Shown here: one piece after another, positions 42,125 to 51,567 of the stretch
Layout: every line of letters starts with the position of its first letter
How positions within the stretch are numbered: the first letter of the stretch is position 1
Origin: UBA7803 sp036381275
Lineage (GTDB): Bacteria > Pseudomonadota > Gammaproteobacteria > Pseudomonadales > Azotimanducaceae
Reading direction: 5' to 3'
NCBI GenBank assembly: GCA_036381275.1
Contig: DASVDC010000143.1
Span: 1 to 64,000, forward strand
Length of the DNA stretch: 64,000 bases
Notes under the pieces: generated by a model
Databases searched by the model: none
The model's input: only the letters and a program-made list of their open reading frames with translations
What the model was told of the DNA's origin: nothing
Translations under genes and position numbers: made by a program

Positions 42125-43735
42125 TCAAACGAGTTCCGGGCGGTCGCTGTTGGGTCCGCTCGCGCCGTCCACCTCCACCAGGTGGTTGCTGCCGCGCGCG
42201 CTCGCCATCGCGCCTCCGAGCCGCTCACTTGCGCCGGGCTGCAGCAGGCTGTCCACGTACCACCACTCGCCTTGCACGCGCTCACGGTCGACGTCGAGCA
42301 AGAGGTAGCCATGCTCGCGCAGGTTCACGTAATGGATGTGCGGCCGCTCGCGCAGCACGAAGGCCTCACGATCCTGCAATTCCTGGGCGGTGCCGTCCGG
42401 TCCGGGCGAGGTGACCGAGGTGGTGACGAATTCCACCGCGAGGGATCCGCGACCGCTCGCCGGGTCGTAACCCCGTGCGGGATCGCGGGTGATGTCGATG
42501 CCCCAGGCGGTGTGGATGTCGCCGGTCAGAATCACGGTGTCCTCGATGCGCTCGGCCTCGAGCTGATCGAGCACGATATTGCGGGACACCGGATAGCCGT
42601 CCCACTGGTCGGGATTGAGCAGCACGCCGTCTTCGGCGATGAGCTGACCGAACATGAGCTGCTGGCCGATCAGGCGCCACGCGGACTCCTGCCGCATCGA
42701 TGCGCGAAGCTGCTCCATCAGCCAGGCCTGCTGATCGGCGCCGAGCAGGGTCCGCCGTGGATCCGCGATGGCCGCCGCATCCTTACGATCCTCGACCTGG
42801 CGGCTGCGCCCGTGCAGGCGCGTGTCGAGCATGATCAGGTAGGCGAGGTCGCCGAGCCGGAAGCTGCGGTAGATGTGCGGCCCGGTCGCGCCCGGCTGCT
42901 CCCGGATCGGCAACCACTCGTGATAGGCCTGGATCGCCGCGCGGCGACGCACCGCCCATTCGCCTTCGCCCAGCTCCGGGTTGTGGTTCTGCGCACCGTC
43001 GCGGTACGAGTTGTTGGCGGTTTCATGGTCGTCCCAGACGCAGATCCATGGGTGCTGACGATGCGCTTCCTGCAGGTCGGCGTCGCGCTTGTATTGGGCG
43101 TGGCGGGTGCGGTAGTCGGCCAGCGTGACGATCTCGTGTGGGGGCTGATGCACCCGTCCGATATCGGAGCCGTCTCCATAGGTCCTCGGAGCGTACTCGT
43201 ACAGGTAATCGCCGAGGTGCAGGACCAGGTCGAGGTCGTGCCGCGCCGCGATGTGGTGGTACGCGGTGAAATAGCCGAACGGCAGATTCGCGCAGCTCGC
43301 CACGGCGATCCGCAGCCGGTTCACGGTCCGCTCCGGCAACGTGCGGGTGCGGCCGATCGGACTCTCGGCGGTGCCCGAGATGAACCGGTAGTAATAGGTA
43401 CGGGCCGGCTCCAGGCCGAGCGCGTCCACCTTCACCGTGTGGTCGCGTGCGGGCAGCGCGGTCGTGGCGCCTTCGTTCACGACCCGCCGGAAGTCCGGAT
43501 CGGCCGCGATCTGCCAGCGCACCGCCACCGGCTTCGCGTCAGCCGTGGTGATGCGCGTCCACAGGATCACGCGGTCGCTGAGCGGGTCGCCGCTCGCGAC
43601 CCCGTGCTGGAACACGTCACCGGCCGCCTGTGCCGCGCGGCCGCCGGCGACCGCCGGGGGCCGGCCGGCACAACCGCTCATCGCAGCCGCTGCGAGCAGA
43701 GAGGTGGTGGATACGAAGCGACGCCGCGTGACCAA
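42125..43735 (-). CDS. phoD: alkaline phosphatase D family protein (PhoD), Tat-exported
   Basis: A 536-residue PhoD-type phosphatase/phosphodiesterase. The start is set at TTG 43735, giving TRRRFVSTTSLLAAAAMSGC, a twin-arginine signal that ends in a lipobox-like Cys; GGGGGAG lies about seven nt upstream. The N-terminal Ig-like domain (GVASGDPLSDRVILWTRI, PARTYYYRFI) is followed by the metal site segments LGDYLYEYAPR, VWDDHETANNSYRDGAQNH and LTGDIHTAWGIDI. All PhoD iron/calcium ligand motifs appear intact. It is probably periplasmic or membrane-tethered and hydrolyses phosphodiesters under phosphate need; no Pho box was seen. Confidence 0.92.
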   Translation of the reverse strand: MVTRRRFVSTTSLLAAAAMSGCAGRPPAVAGGRAAQAAGDVFQHGVASGDPLSDRVILWTRITTADAKPVAVRWQIAADPDFRRVVNEGATTALPARDHTVKVDALGLEPARTYYYRFISGTAESPIGRTRTLPERTVNRLRIAVASCANLPFGYFTAYHHIAARHDLDLVLHLGDYLYEYAPRTYGDGSDIGRVHQPPHEIVTLADYRTRHAQYKRDADLQEAHRQHPWICVWDDHETANNSYRDGAQNHNPELGEGEWAVRRRAAIQAYHEWLPIREQPGATGPHIYRSFRLGDLAYLIMLDTRLHGRSRQVEDRKDAAAIADPRRTLLGADQQAWLMEQLRASMRQESAWRLIGQQLMFGQLIAEDGVLLNPDQWDGYPVSRNIVLDQLEAERIEDTVILTGDIHTAWGIDITRDPARGYDPASGRGSLAVEFVTTSVTSPGPDGTAQELQDREAFVLRERPHIHYVNLREHGYLLLDVDRERVQGEWWYVDSLLQPGASERLGGAMASARGSNHLVEVDGASGPNSDRPELV

Positions 43736-43872
43736 GTTGAGCTCCCCCGACCGATACGCATCGGCGAGGATAGGCGGCCTGCGTGGCGATGTCATCACGA
43801 GGCGCCGCGCGGAAGGCTGTCAATCGCGGATGCCTTTGCGTACCCTTGTCAGGATTTCAGGGGAGGAACTCG

Positions 43873-44316
43873 ATGAAGGCGGTGAAGATTCTCGCGATCC
43901 TGGCGCTGGTCTACATCGGTATCGTGGTCGCTTTCGAATCGTTGATCGGCTATTTCCAGCCGCAGGACCAGGGCACCCTCAAGATCACCACCGTCGACGA
44001 CGACGGCACGCCACACGAACGCGTGCTGTCGCGCCTGGTCAGCGACGGTCGGCTGTACGTCGCAGCCAATCACTGGCCTCGCGCCTGGTACCGCCAGGCG
44101 CTGGCGAACCGGGAAGTCCAGGTCGAGATCGACGGCCGGAAGGGTGCCTATCGGGTCGTGCCGGTCGAAGGCGAGGAATTCGACCGGGTGAACAGCGAGC
44201 ACAGCCTCGGCCCGGTGGTGCGGTTCCTGACCGGCTTTCCCCCGCGACGGCTGGTGCGGCTCGATCCGGTGGAGGATGTCTCCGCCGCCGCCGGCCTGCC
44301 CGAACCCGGCGGCTGA
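43873..44316 (+). CDS. nitroreductase/quinone reductase-like protein (deazaflavin-dependent family fold) with membrane anchor
   Basis: A 147-residue protein with one N-terminal TM helix (ILAILALVYIGIVVAF) and a split-barrel domain. TLKITTVDDDGTPHERVLSRLVSDGRLYVAANHWPRAWYRQALANREVQVEIDG has the order of the DDN/F420H2-dependent reductase family. Most proteobacteria do not make F420, so the cofactor may be another flavin. GAGGAACTCG precedes the ATG. Confidence 0.75.
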   Translation: MKAVKILAILALVYIGIVVAFESLIGYFQPQDQGTLKITTVDDDGTPHERVLSRLVSDGRLYVAANHWPRAWYRQALANREVQVEIDGRKGAYRVVPVEGEEFDRVNSEHSLGPVVRFLTGFPPRRLVRLDPVEDVSAAAGLPEPGG

Positions 44317-44426
44317 TCCGGGACCGCGCCCTCCAACGACCCGTCTCCACCGCAAGCTCGGCCGCGGCCGTGTCGAGTTCCCGCTCGGCCGTTCGATCAT
44401 GAATTACCCCAATCGAGGAGACCGAG

Positions 44427-44783
44427 ATGAAGAGATTTCTTGCGATCTACACCGGCAACGCTGACGCACGGCAGCGATCGGGGTGGGACGCCCTCGATCC
44501 GGCCACGCGGGGCGAGCGCGAGCAGGCGGGCATGACCGCCTGGGGGGCGTGGATGGAACGCAACCAGCGGCGCATCGTCGAGGCCGGAGGGCCGCTCGGC
44601 AGGACCAAGCGCGTGACCGCCGCAGGCATCGAGGATTTCCGCAATCAGATGACGGGCTACGTCGTAGTCGAAGCCGAGTCCCACGAGGAAGCCGCGCGGC
44701 TGTTCGAGAACCATCCGCACTTCGCGATCTTCCCGGGGGAGGGGGTGGAGATCATGGAGTGCCTGCCGATTCCGACGGCATGA
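44427..44783 (+). CDS. YciI/DGPF-domain family protein
   Basis: A 118-residue protein of the YciI-like ferredoxin-like fold. FLAIYTGNADARQRSGWD, MTAWGAWMERNQRRIVEAGGPLG and TGYVVVEAESHEEAARLFENHPHF, ending VEIMECLPI, fit the group often found with extracytoplasmic-function sigma factors. Function is unknown. GAGGAGACCGAG precedes the ATG. It overlaps the SRPBCC gene as ATGA. Confidence 0.85.
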   Translation: MKRFLAIYTGNADARQRSGWDALDPATRGEREQAGMTAWGAWMERNQRRIVEAGGPLGRTKRVTAAGIEDFRNQMTGYVVVEAESHEEAARLFENHPHFAIFPGEGVEIMECLPIPTA

Positions 44784-45262
44784 GGAAGGAGCGGGTCGAC
44801 ACCGCATCCCGGGTGATTCGCGCTCCGCCGCAGGCGATCTACCGCGCGTTCCTGAGCGCCGACGCCTGGACCGTCTGGCTGCCCCCGGCGGGCATGAGCG
44901 CGCGGATGCAGCGCTTCGAGCCGTGGTCCGGCGGCCGTTACCGGATGATCCTGACATACGACCATCCCGATCACGCGGCGCCCGGTAAGACCTCCGCCGA
45001 CTCGGACGTGGTGAACGGACGCTTCGTCGAGTTCGTCACCGACCGGCGTGTCGTCCAAGAGGTCGAGTTCGCCTCCGACGATCCCGCGTTCGCCGGCGTG
45101 ATGCGAATGACCTGGTCGCTTCGGGCGGCTGGGAACGGCACGGAGGTGAGGATGCGGTGCCGCCGCGTGCCGGAGGGGATTCGAGCCGAGGATCATCGGG
45201 CCGGGATGCGCTCGTCACTGGAGAATCTGGCGGCGTTTGTAGAAGCGGAGAGCTGCTCCTGA
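44780..45262 (+). CDS. SRPBCC / AHSA1-like domain protein
   Basis: A 160-residue START-like protein. VIRAPPQAIYRAFLSADAWTVWLPPAGM, FEPWSGGRYRMILTY and FVEFVTDRRVVQEVEF are typical of the AHSA1 polyketide-cyclase-like group that binds hydrophobic ligands. The ATG lies in the ATGA overlap with the YciI-like gene, so both are cotranslated. Ligand unknown. Confidence 0.87.
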   Translation: MRKERVDTASRVIRAPPQAIYRAFLSADAWTVWLPPAGMSARMQRFEPWSGGRYRMILTYDHPDHAAPGKTSADSDVVNGRFVEFVTDRRVVQEVEFASDDPAFAGVMRMTWSLRAAGNGTEVRMRCRRVPEGIRAEDHRAGMRSSLENLAAFVEAESCS

Positions 45263-45472
45263 TGGATCAAGTCGACGAAGACTTGCTCTTCGGCAACTGC
45301 GCGCGCCGCAGTAGCCGGCGAGAACCGTGGGCACCGGATCGAGCACGGCCCCGTCCATGAGCGCCTCGTAGATCGTATCGATCAGTTCGTCGAAGGCACG
45401 ATCCGTCACCGATCCGGCCCCTGCCGGCGCGAACATGACCAACGCGGTTTCCTCAGAACGAGCGTCGACCAT
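45215..45472 (-). pseudogene. possible truncated LuxR-type regulator N-terminus
   Basis: An 85-codon frame contains FDELIDTIYEALMDGAVLDP, which resembles the opening of large LuxR-family regulators (D-x-x-I-D-x-I-Y-E-A-x-x-D). After VLAGYCGA the residues become Arg/Ser-rich and lose similarity, and no HTH follows. It overlaps the 3' end of the SRPBCC gene by 48 nt. Either a degraded regulator or a spurious frame. It fills the 308-nt gap before the ligase operon, which otherwise holds an AT-rich stretch at 45472-45525. Confidence 0.3.
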
Positions 45473-45570
45473 AACACTCGATCAACCAGCGCAAATAAAC
45501 TGCTTGTAAACAATGAACGATTGACGGTTGGTAGAGTCGGAACCCTGGCGTCAATCCGGAGCGGAATCGA

Positions 45571-46563
45571 ATGAGCGTGCTGGTTGCCAGGGATGGCGGC
45601 CTCTACTGCGGCGCGGGGGATTTCACCGTCGACCCGGCGCAGCCGGTGCGGCGTGCGGTGATCACCCATGCCCATGCCGATCATGCCTACGGTGGCAGCG
45701 ACGAGTACCACTGCTCGGCCGAGGGCGCCGAGCTCACCCGGCTGCGCATCGGCGACGAAGGAGCGGTGATTCCCCATGCGTGGGGTGAGCGGTTCAGACT
45801 GGGCGACGCCGTCGTGTCGCTCCACCCTGCGGGACACATCCGCGGCTCTGCGCAGGTGCGAGTGGAGGTGGACGGTGAAGTCTGGGTGGTGTCGGGCGAC
45901 TACAAGCGTCACGACGATCCCACCTGCACGCCGTTCGAGGTCGTACCGTGCGACGTATTCGTCACCGAGGCCACCTTCGCGCTGCCCGTGTTCCGCTGGG
46001 AGCATCCCCGATCGGTGGTGGAGCAGATTCTCGACTGGTGGGCATCGAACCGCGCCGCCGGCCGCTGTTCGATGCTGTTCTGTTATTCCCTCGGCAAGGC
46101 GCAACGGCTGCTGGCGGAGCTGGCGGACGAGGCCTTCGAGCCCGTGTATCTCCACGGCGCACTGGAGCGGCTGACGAGCATCTACCGGGCGCAGGGCGTC
46201 GTGATGGCGCCCACGCGCGGCGCCACCATCGATGCTCCGCCGCGAAGCTTCGCCGGTCAGCTCGTGCTGGCGCCGCCGTCGGCCAGCCGCTCCACGTGGA
46301 TGAAACGTTTCGCGCGTGCCGAGACCGCATTCGCGTCGGGCTGGATGCGGATCCGCGGCATCCGCCGGGGCCGCGGCTGGGACCGCGGCTTCGTGCTCTC
46401 CGATCACGTGGATTGGCCAGGCATCATCGAGACCGTGCAGCAGACCGGTGCCCGGCGGGTGCTGGTTACTCACGGCCGTAGTGACGTGCTGGTGCGTTAT
46501 CTCGGCGAGCGGGGAGTAGACGCCGCCGCGCTCGAAACCGCGTACGGCGACGAGGACGATTGA
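45571..46563 (+). CDS. ligase-associated DNA damage response exonuclease
   Basis: A 330-residue metallo-beta-lactamase/beta-CASP nuclease. ITHAHADHAYGGSDEYHCS is the H-x-H-x-D-H motif, LHPAGHIRGSAQV and VSGDYKRHDDPTCTPFE add zinc ligands, and LSDHVDWPGIIETV, VLVTHGRSDVLVRYL are family signatures of the ligase-associated group. Its stop overlaps the ligase ATG by 1 nt (TGATG). It forms one operon with the ligase, helicase and PdeM genes, a known conserved repair set. Confidence 0.93.
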   Translation: MSVLVARDGGLYCGAGDFTVDPAQPVRRAVITHAHADHAYGGSDEYHCSAEGAELTRLRIGDEGAVIPHAWGERFRLGDAVVSLHPAGHIRGSAQVRVEVDGEVWVVSGDYKRHDDPTCTPFEVVPCDVFVTEATFALPVFRWEHPRSVVEQILDWWASNRAAGRCSMLFCYSLGKAQRLLAELADEAFEPVYLHGALERLTSIYRAQGVVMAPTRGATIDAPPRSFAGQLVLAPPSASRSTWMKRFARAETAFASGWMRIRGIRRGRGWDRGFVLSDHVDWPGIIETVQQTGARRVLVTHGRSDVLVRYLGERGVDAAALETAYGDEDD

Positions 46564-48185
46564 TGCGCTGGTTCGCCGAGCTGTACGACCGCCTCGACCG
46601 CACCATGGCCACCAACGGTAAAGTAGCGGCGCTCGTCGAGTACTTCGCCGAAGCGCCGCCGGCGGACGCGGCCTGGGCGGTGTTCTTCCTGTGCGGCGAG
46701 CGCCTGCGAAGCCCCGTCAGGGCCGGCGATCTGAAGGCCTGGGCGCGGGAGCTGGCCGGTCTTTCGGACTGGATGTTCGACGCCTGCTACGAAGCGGTAG
46801 GCGATCGGGCGGAGACCATCGCGCTGCTGGTCGATGCGATGCCGAACCGGCCGGCAGCGTCACGTTGGGAGCCGACGCTGGCGGAAGCCGTGACCGTCAT
46901 CGCGGGTCTCGAGGGCGCGGGCGAGCAGGACCAGCGCCGCACGCTCGAGCAGGCCTGGTGCCGGCTCGACGCGCGTACGCTGTACCTGTTCACCAAGCTG
47001 ATGACGGGAGCCCTCCGGGTGGGGGTGTCGAAGCGCCTCGTGGTGCGCGCGTTGGCGGAGTGGTCGAAGGTGCCGGCGCAGGCTATCTTTCACCGCCTGA
47101 TGGGCGGCTGGCAGCCGAGTGCGGAGAGCCTCGCGTCTTTGTTGGCCGAAGACGATTCGGATGCCGAGGCTTCCCGCCCGTATCCCTACTTTCTCGCTTC
47201 GCCGCTCACGTCGCCCCCGGCGGAGCTCGGTGCGCTCGAGGATTGGGCGTTCGAGTGGAAGTGGGACGGCATCCGCGCTCAGCTCGTGCGGCGGCGCGGC
47301 CGGACCTGGCTCTGGTCGCGGGGCGAGGAGCTGGTCACCGCTCAGTATCCCGAAATCGTCGCCGCCGCGGCGTCGTTGCCCGACGGCACCGTTCTGGACG
47401 GAGAGATCGTCGCCTGGCTCGACGGCCGGCCGCTGCCGTTCTCGGCGCTGCAACGGCGTATCGGCCGCAAGCGGCTCGGGGCGAAGGTGCTGGCCGACAT
47501 CCCGTGCATCCTGCTCGCTTACGATCAGCTCGAGGCCGACGGTGTCGACCTGCGCGAGCGCCCACTCAGAAGCCGTCGCCAGATTCTGACGGATACGTTG
47601 AGGGGCGCACCCCGGGTATTGCAGCTCTCTCCCCTCGTGAGCGCCGAGCATTGGGACGAGCTCACTCTGCTGCAGCAGCAGAGCCGCGAGCGGGGCGTCG
47701 AAGGGCTGATGCTGAAACGCTGGCAGAGCACGTATCAGGTGGGTCGGGTACGCGGTGACTGGTGGAAGTGGAAGGTGGCGCCGTTCGAGGTGGATGCGGT
47801 GCTGATGTACGCCCAGCCGGGTCACGGCCGGCGCGCGAGTCTCTACACCGATTACACCTTCGGCCTGTGGAACGCGGCCGGTGAGCTGGTGCCGGTGGCC
47901 AAAGCCTACAGCGGTCTCGAAGACGCGGAGATCCGCGAGCTGGATCGCTGGATCCGCCGCAACACGGTGGAGAAGTTCGGCCCGGTGCGGGCGGTGACTC
48001 CCGCGCAGGTCTTCGAGCTGCACTTCGAGCACGTGACGGCCTCCGGCCGGCACAAGTCGGGCTTCGCGGTGCGATTTCCACGGATCGCGCGCTGGCGCCG
48101 CGATCTCGGCCCGCGCGACGCGGACGGCCTGGAGCGGCTCGCCGCGCTCGTGCGGCCCGACGGCAGCGGGTCCGCGGAACCGTGA
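46563..48185 (+). CDS. ATP-dependent DNA ligase (repair-associated)
   Basis: A 540-residue ligase. The N-terminal DNA-binding part (about 1-190) is followed by the adenylation motif I EWKWDGIRAQL with the AMP-accepting Lys, LDGEIVAWLDG (motif III), VEGLMLKRWQSTYQVG (motif IV) and WWKWKVAPFEVDAVL (motif V). The C-terminal OB domain ends before GPRDADGLERLAAL. It seals nicks with ATP and is accessory to the NAD+-dependent replicative ligase. It overlaps the helicase gene as GTGA. Confidence 0.94.
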   Translation: MRWFAELYDRLDRTMATNGKVAALVEYFAEAPPADAAWAVFFLCGERLRSPVRAGDLKAWARELAGLSDWMFDACYEAVGDRAETIALLVDAMPNRPAASRWEPTLAEAVTVIAGLEGAGEQDQRRTLEQAWCRLDARTLYLFTKLMTGALRVGVSKRLVVRALAEWSKVPAQAIFHRLMGGWQPSAESLASLLAEDDSDAEASRPYPYFLASPLTSPPAELGALEDWAFEWKWDGIRAQLVRRRGRTWLWSRGEELVTAQYPEIVAAAASLPDGTVLDGEIVAWLDGRPLPFSALQRRIGRKRLGAKVLADIPCILLAYDQLEADGVDLRERPLRSRRQILTDTLRGAPRVLQLSPLVSAEHWDELTLLQQQSRERGVEGLMLKRWQSTYQVGRVRGDWWKWKVAPFEVDAVLMYAQPGHGRRASLYTDYTFGLWNAAGELVPVAKAYSGLEDAEIRELDRWIRRNTVEKFGPVRAVTPAQVFELHFEHVTASGRHKSGFAVRFPRIARWRRDLGPRDADGLERLAALVRPDGSGSAEP

Positions 48186-50710
48186 GCGCGGGCGAGCGGA
48201 CCGGCGCAGCGCTGGATCGGCTGCGCGATTGGATGATCGCCACCGGACGGCCCCCGCTCGCCCATCAGGATGCCATGTGGTCGGCCGCGATCGCCCGCCG
48301 CGAAGGGCTGCTGTCGGTGCCGACGGGCATGGGCAAGACCTACGCGGCGTACCTCGGTGCCCTCGCCGCGCTGACGGCGTCACCACGGCGCTGTCTCGCG
48401 ATCCTCTGGATCACGCCGCTCAAGGCGATGGCCCGGGATCTGGAGCGTGCATTGGCCGAGCCGGTGGAAGCCCTCGGCCTGCCGGTCACGGTGGCTTCGC
48501 GAACGGGCGACACCCCCGAACGCGCCCGACGCCAGCTGCGCCGGAGCCTGCCCGAGGTGCTGCTCACCACGCCGGAGTCCCTGACTCTGATGCTTTCGTA
48601 CGAAGATGCGCCCGCTCACTTCGCGGACGTCGACACCGTGATCGTCGACGAGTGGCACGAGCTCGTGGGCAGCAAGCGCGGCGCGCAGACCGAGCTCGCG
48701 CTGGCGCGACTGCGCCGCTTCAGTCCGCACGTTCGCACCTGGGCGCTGTCGGCGACGCTGGCCAATCCGGAGCAGATGGCCCGGGCCGCCGTCGGGACGA
48801 GTGGCCGGCCGGTGGTGATCAGCGTCCGGGATCGTCCGAAGCTCGACGTGCGCACGCTGCTTCCGCCGGCGGGCACCTTCCTGCCCTGGTTCGGGTTCAT
48901 GGGCAGCAGCATGTTCGACGCCGTGGTAGATGCCCTGGAGCCGGGGCGTACGACGCTGATCTTCACCAATACGCGTAATCAGGCGGAGCGCTGGTATCGC
49001 GCAATCATGGAACGTCGGCCGGAGTGGTTTCCGCTGTCGGGTGTGCACCACGGCTCCATCGACGCGGGCGAGCGCGCCCGGGTGGAAGCCGGTCTCGCGG
49101 ATGGCGAGGTCGCGCTGGTGGTGTGCACCAGCTCCCTCGATCTCGGCGTGGATTTCGCGCCGGTGGAGCAGGTCGTTCAGATCGGCTCGCCCCGTGGGAT
49201 CGCTCGTTTCCTGCAACGCGCTGGGCGCTCCGGCCATCGCCCGGGAGTCAGCAGCCGCATCCTGCTGGTGCCGACACACGCGATGCAGCTGGCGGAGTTC
49301 GCCGCGCTGCGACGCGCGCTCGAGCACGGCGCGGTGGAAGCGCGCCGGCCGCTGGACGCACCCGTCGACGTGCTCACTCAGCACCTCGTCACGTGTGCAC
49401 TGGGCGGCGGCTTCACGGCCGATGAGCTGTTTCGGGAGGTACGCACCACGGTCGCCTACCGGAACCTGGAACGCCGCGTGTTCGATTGGACTCTGCAGTT
49501 CCTGGAGCGCGGCGGCTCGGCGCTCGCGAGCTACCCGGAGTACCGCCGCATTGCACGGGACGAAGACGGACGCTACCGGATCGCCAGCGACCGTCTCGCG
49601 CGCATCCACCGCAGCAGTATCGGAACCATCACCAGCGACGGCGTGCTGCGGGTGCGCTTCCGCAACGGCCGGCAACTCGGTCACGTCGACGAGCGTTCGG
49701 TCACCGGGCTGCGGCCGGGCCAGCGTTTCCTGTTCGCCGGGCGCGCCCTCGAGCTCGTGCTGATGCGTGAAGGCGACGTCTGGGTACGTCCGGCCCGCAG
49801 CGCCGACCACGTGCCGAAGTGGACCGGCGATGAGCTGCCGCTGTCCGAGCCGCTGTCGGCCGCGCTGGAAACGCTGCTGCGGCAGGCGCGTGAGACGCTC
49901 GCCGCCGGCGGCGCCGATCTCCGTGCGCTCGGACCCGAGATGGCTTCGCTGGCGCGGCTGTTCCAGCTTCAGGCACGCACCGCCGCGATTCCGGACGGAC
50001 GACGGGTGCTGGCGGAGATCTGCCATAGCCCTCGATCCGGAAGTCATCTGTTTCTGTTCTGCTTCGGCGGACGGCTCGCGCACCAGGGGCTCGCTTCGCT
50101 GCTCGCGTGGCGCCTCTCGCGTGGCGCGCCGCGCACGTTCGCGATCTCGGTCAACGACTATGCGCTGGAGCTGCACTCGCCCACGCGCTGCGACTTCGCC
50201 GCGATGCTGCAGGACCGCGCACTCTTCAGCACCGATGAGCTGGACGCGCACGCGCTCGCGGCGGTGAATGCCGCCGAGCTCGGCCGTCGGCGCTTTCGCC
50301 GCATCGCGCGGGTGGCGGGCCTGGTGTTCGAAGGCTGGCCCGGCGCCCGCAAGTCCCCGCGGCAGCTTCAGACTTCCGCCGGGCTCCTCTACGACGTGTT
50401 CGTCCGGCACGAGCCGGACAACCTGCTGCTGGCTCAGGCTCGTCAGGAGGTGCTCGACGCGCATTTCGATGCCGAGCGGCTGGCGGCCGTGCTGGAGCGC
50501 ATCAACCGCGACGGTCTCGAGGTGCTGGAGTCGGCGCGTCCGTCACCGATGGCATTCCCGCTCGTACTGGATCGGGTGGAAGCCCGGGTGTCGTCGGAGA
50601 GCGCGCGGCAGCGGCTGGAGCGGATGCGCGCGCAATGGATCGCAGCGATGCAGCCGGCGTTCGAAGCGGCGGCCGACGGCTCGCCGTCCGATTGCGGAAA
50701 GAGTTCATGA
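48182..50710 (+). CDS. ligase-associated DNA damage response DEXH-box helicase (Lhr-type)
   Basis: An 842-residue SF2 helicase. SVPTGMGKTYAAY is Walker A, IVDEWHELVGSKRGAQTELAL the DExH box (DEWH), WALSATLANPEQMA motif III, TLIFTNTRNQAERW and VCTSSLDLGVDF motifs IV-V, and RFLQRAGRSGHRPG motif VI. The second half holds the winged-helix and DEAD/H-associated region found in Lhr core proteins. It translocates on single-stranded DNA in the family. GTG at 48182 overlaps the ligase stop, and the gene ends in ATGA with PdeM. Confidence 0.94.
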   Translation: MSAGERTGAALDRLRDWMIATGRPPLAHQDAMWSAAIARREGLLSVPTGMGKTYAAYLGALAALTASPRRCLAILWITPLKAMARDLERALAEPVEALGLPVTVASRTGDTPERARRQLRRSLPEVLLTTPESLTLMLSYEDAPAHFADVDTVIVDEWHELVGSKRGAQTELALARLRRFSPHVRTWALSATLANPEQMARAAVGTSGRPVVISVRDRPKLDVRTLLPPAGTFLPWFGFMGSSMFDAVVDALEPGRTTLIFTNTRNQAERWYRAIMERRPEWFPLSGVHHGSIDAGERARVEAGLADGEVALVVCTSSLDLGVDFAPVEQVVQIGSPRGIARFLQRAGRSGHRPGVSSRILLVPTHAMQLAEFAALRRALEHGAVEARRPLDAPVDVLTQHLVTCALGGGFTADELFREVRTTVAYRNLERRVFDWTLQFLERGGSALASYPEYRRIARDEDGRYRIASDRLARIHRSSIGTITSDGVLRVRFRNGRQLGHVDERSVTGLRPGQRFLFAGRALELVLMREGDVWVRPARSADHVPKWTGDELPLSEPLSAALETLLRQARETLAAGGADLRALGPEMASLARLFQLQARTAAIPDGRRVLAEICHSPRSGSHLFLFCFGGRLAHQGLASLLAWRLSRGAPRTFAISVNDYALELHSPTRCDFAAMLQDRALFSTDELDAHALAAVNAAELGRRRFRRIARVAGLVFEGWPGARKSPRQLQTSAGLLYDVFVRHEPDNLLLAQARQEVLDAHFDAERLAAVLERINRDGLEVLESARPSPMAFPLVLDRVEARVSSESARQRLERMRAQWIAAMQPAFEAAADGSPSDCGKSS

Positions 50711-51339
50711 CAGGCCTGCAGGTGACGGTGGCCGGAGAAGTGCTGCAGCTGCTGCCGGAACGCGCGGTGCTTTGGCCGGCCCGCCGTGCGCTGATGCTGG
50801 CCGACGTGCATGTGGGCAAGGTGGAGGCGTTTCAGCGCCACGGCGTTGCGCTGCCGTCGGAGTTCGGCACAGCGGAGCTCGCGCGGCTCTCGAACATCGT
50901 CGAGCGGGAAGCGGTGCAGGCCGTCTGGGTGCTGGGGGATCTGCTCCATACCGCCGTCGACAGCGAGCTTGCTCCCGTGGCATCGATGCTGGCCCGGCAC
51001 CGCTCGGTGGATTTCCACCTCGTGCTCGGCAATCACGACCGGCGCCTGCGGGCGCCGGAGCGGCTCGGGCTGCGCGTTCATTCGGCAGCGGTACCTCTGG
51101 GTCCGTTCCTGCTCTGCCACGAACCCGAGCCGCATCCGTCCCACTATGTGCTCGCCGGACATCTGCACCCCATGGTGCAGGTGCGCGGACCAGGTGACTC
51201 ACTCAGGTTGCCGTGTTTTCAGTTTCAGGACGCGCTGGGCCTGCTGCCGGCGTTCACGGAATTCTCGGGCGGGGTGCCGGTTGATCGGCGGCAGGGGTGC
51301 ACGTTCGCCATCACGGAGGGTGAGGTGGTACGCGTTTGA
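50707..51339 (+). CDS. pdeM: ligase-associated DNA damage response endonuclease PdeM
   Basis: A 210-residue calcineurin-like phosphoesterase. MLADVHVGKVEAF (D-x-H), WVLGDLLHT (G-D), LVLGNHDRRL (G-N-H-D) and VLAGHLHPMV (G-H-x-H) complete the dimetal site. The ATG overlaps the helicase stop as ATGA, so it is the last gene of the exonuclease-ligase-helicase-PdeM operon. Confidence 0.92.
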   Translation: MTGLQVTVAGEVLQLLPERAVLWPARRALMLADVHVGKVEAFQRHGVALPSEFGTAELARLSNIVEREAVQAVWVLGDLLHTAVDSELAPVASMLARHRSVDFHLVLGNHDRRLRAPERLGLRVHSAAVPLGPFLLCHEPEPHPSHYVLAGHLHPMVQVRGPGDSLRLPCFQFQDALGLLPAFTEFSGGVPVDRRQGCTFAITEGEVVRV

Positions 51340-51360
51340 AGACCTGACGACCGTAGCGGC

Positions 51361-51436
<76 letters not shown>

Positions 51437-51567
51437 GCGGCGGGAAGCGGCGTATTTAATCGTCTGGAGGTCCGATTTTCAACCGAAGGCCGCGAGGCCA
51501 TTCGGGCGACGCATGTTAGGCTACACGGCCGGTCTCTGGCGAAAGAACGGGATCCAAGGAATCGGCT

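Noticed and set aside
45472..45570. Possible LexA box before the ligase operon (CTGCTTGTAAACAATG)
   Set aside because: The second half lacks CAG at the required spacing, so the SOS consensus is not met.
51331..51341. TACGCGTTTGA resembling part of the TetR operator
   Set aside because: It lies in the end of pdeM, lacks the TTATAA part and is not upstream of a gene.
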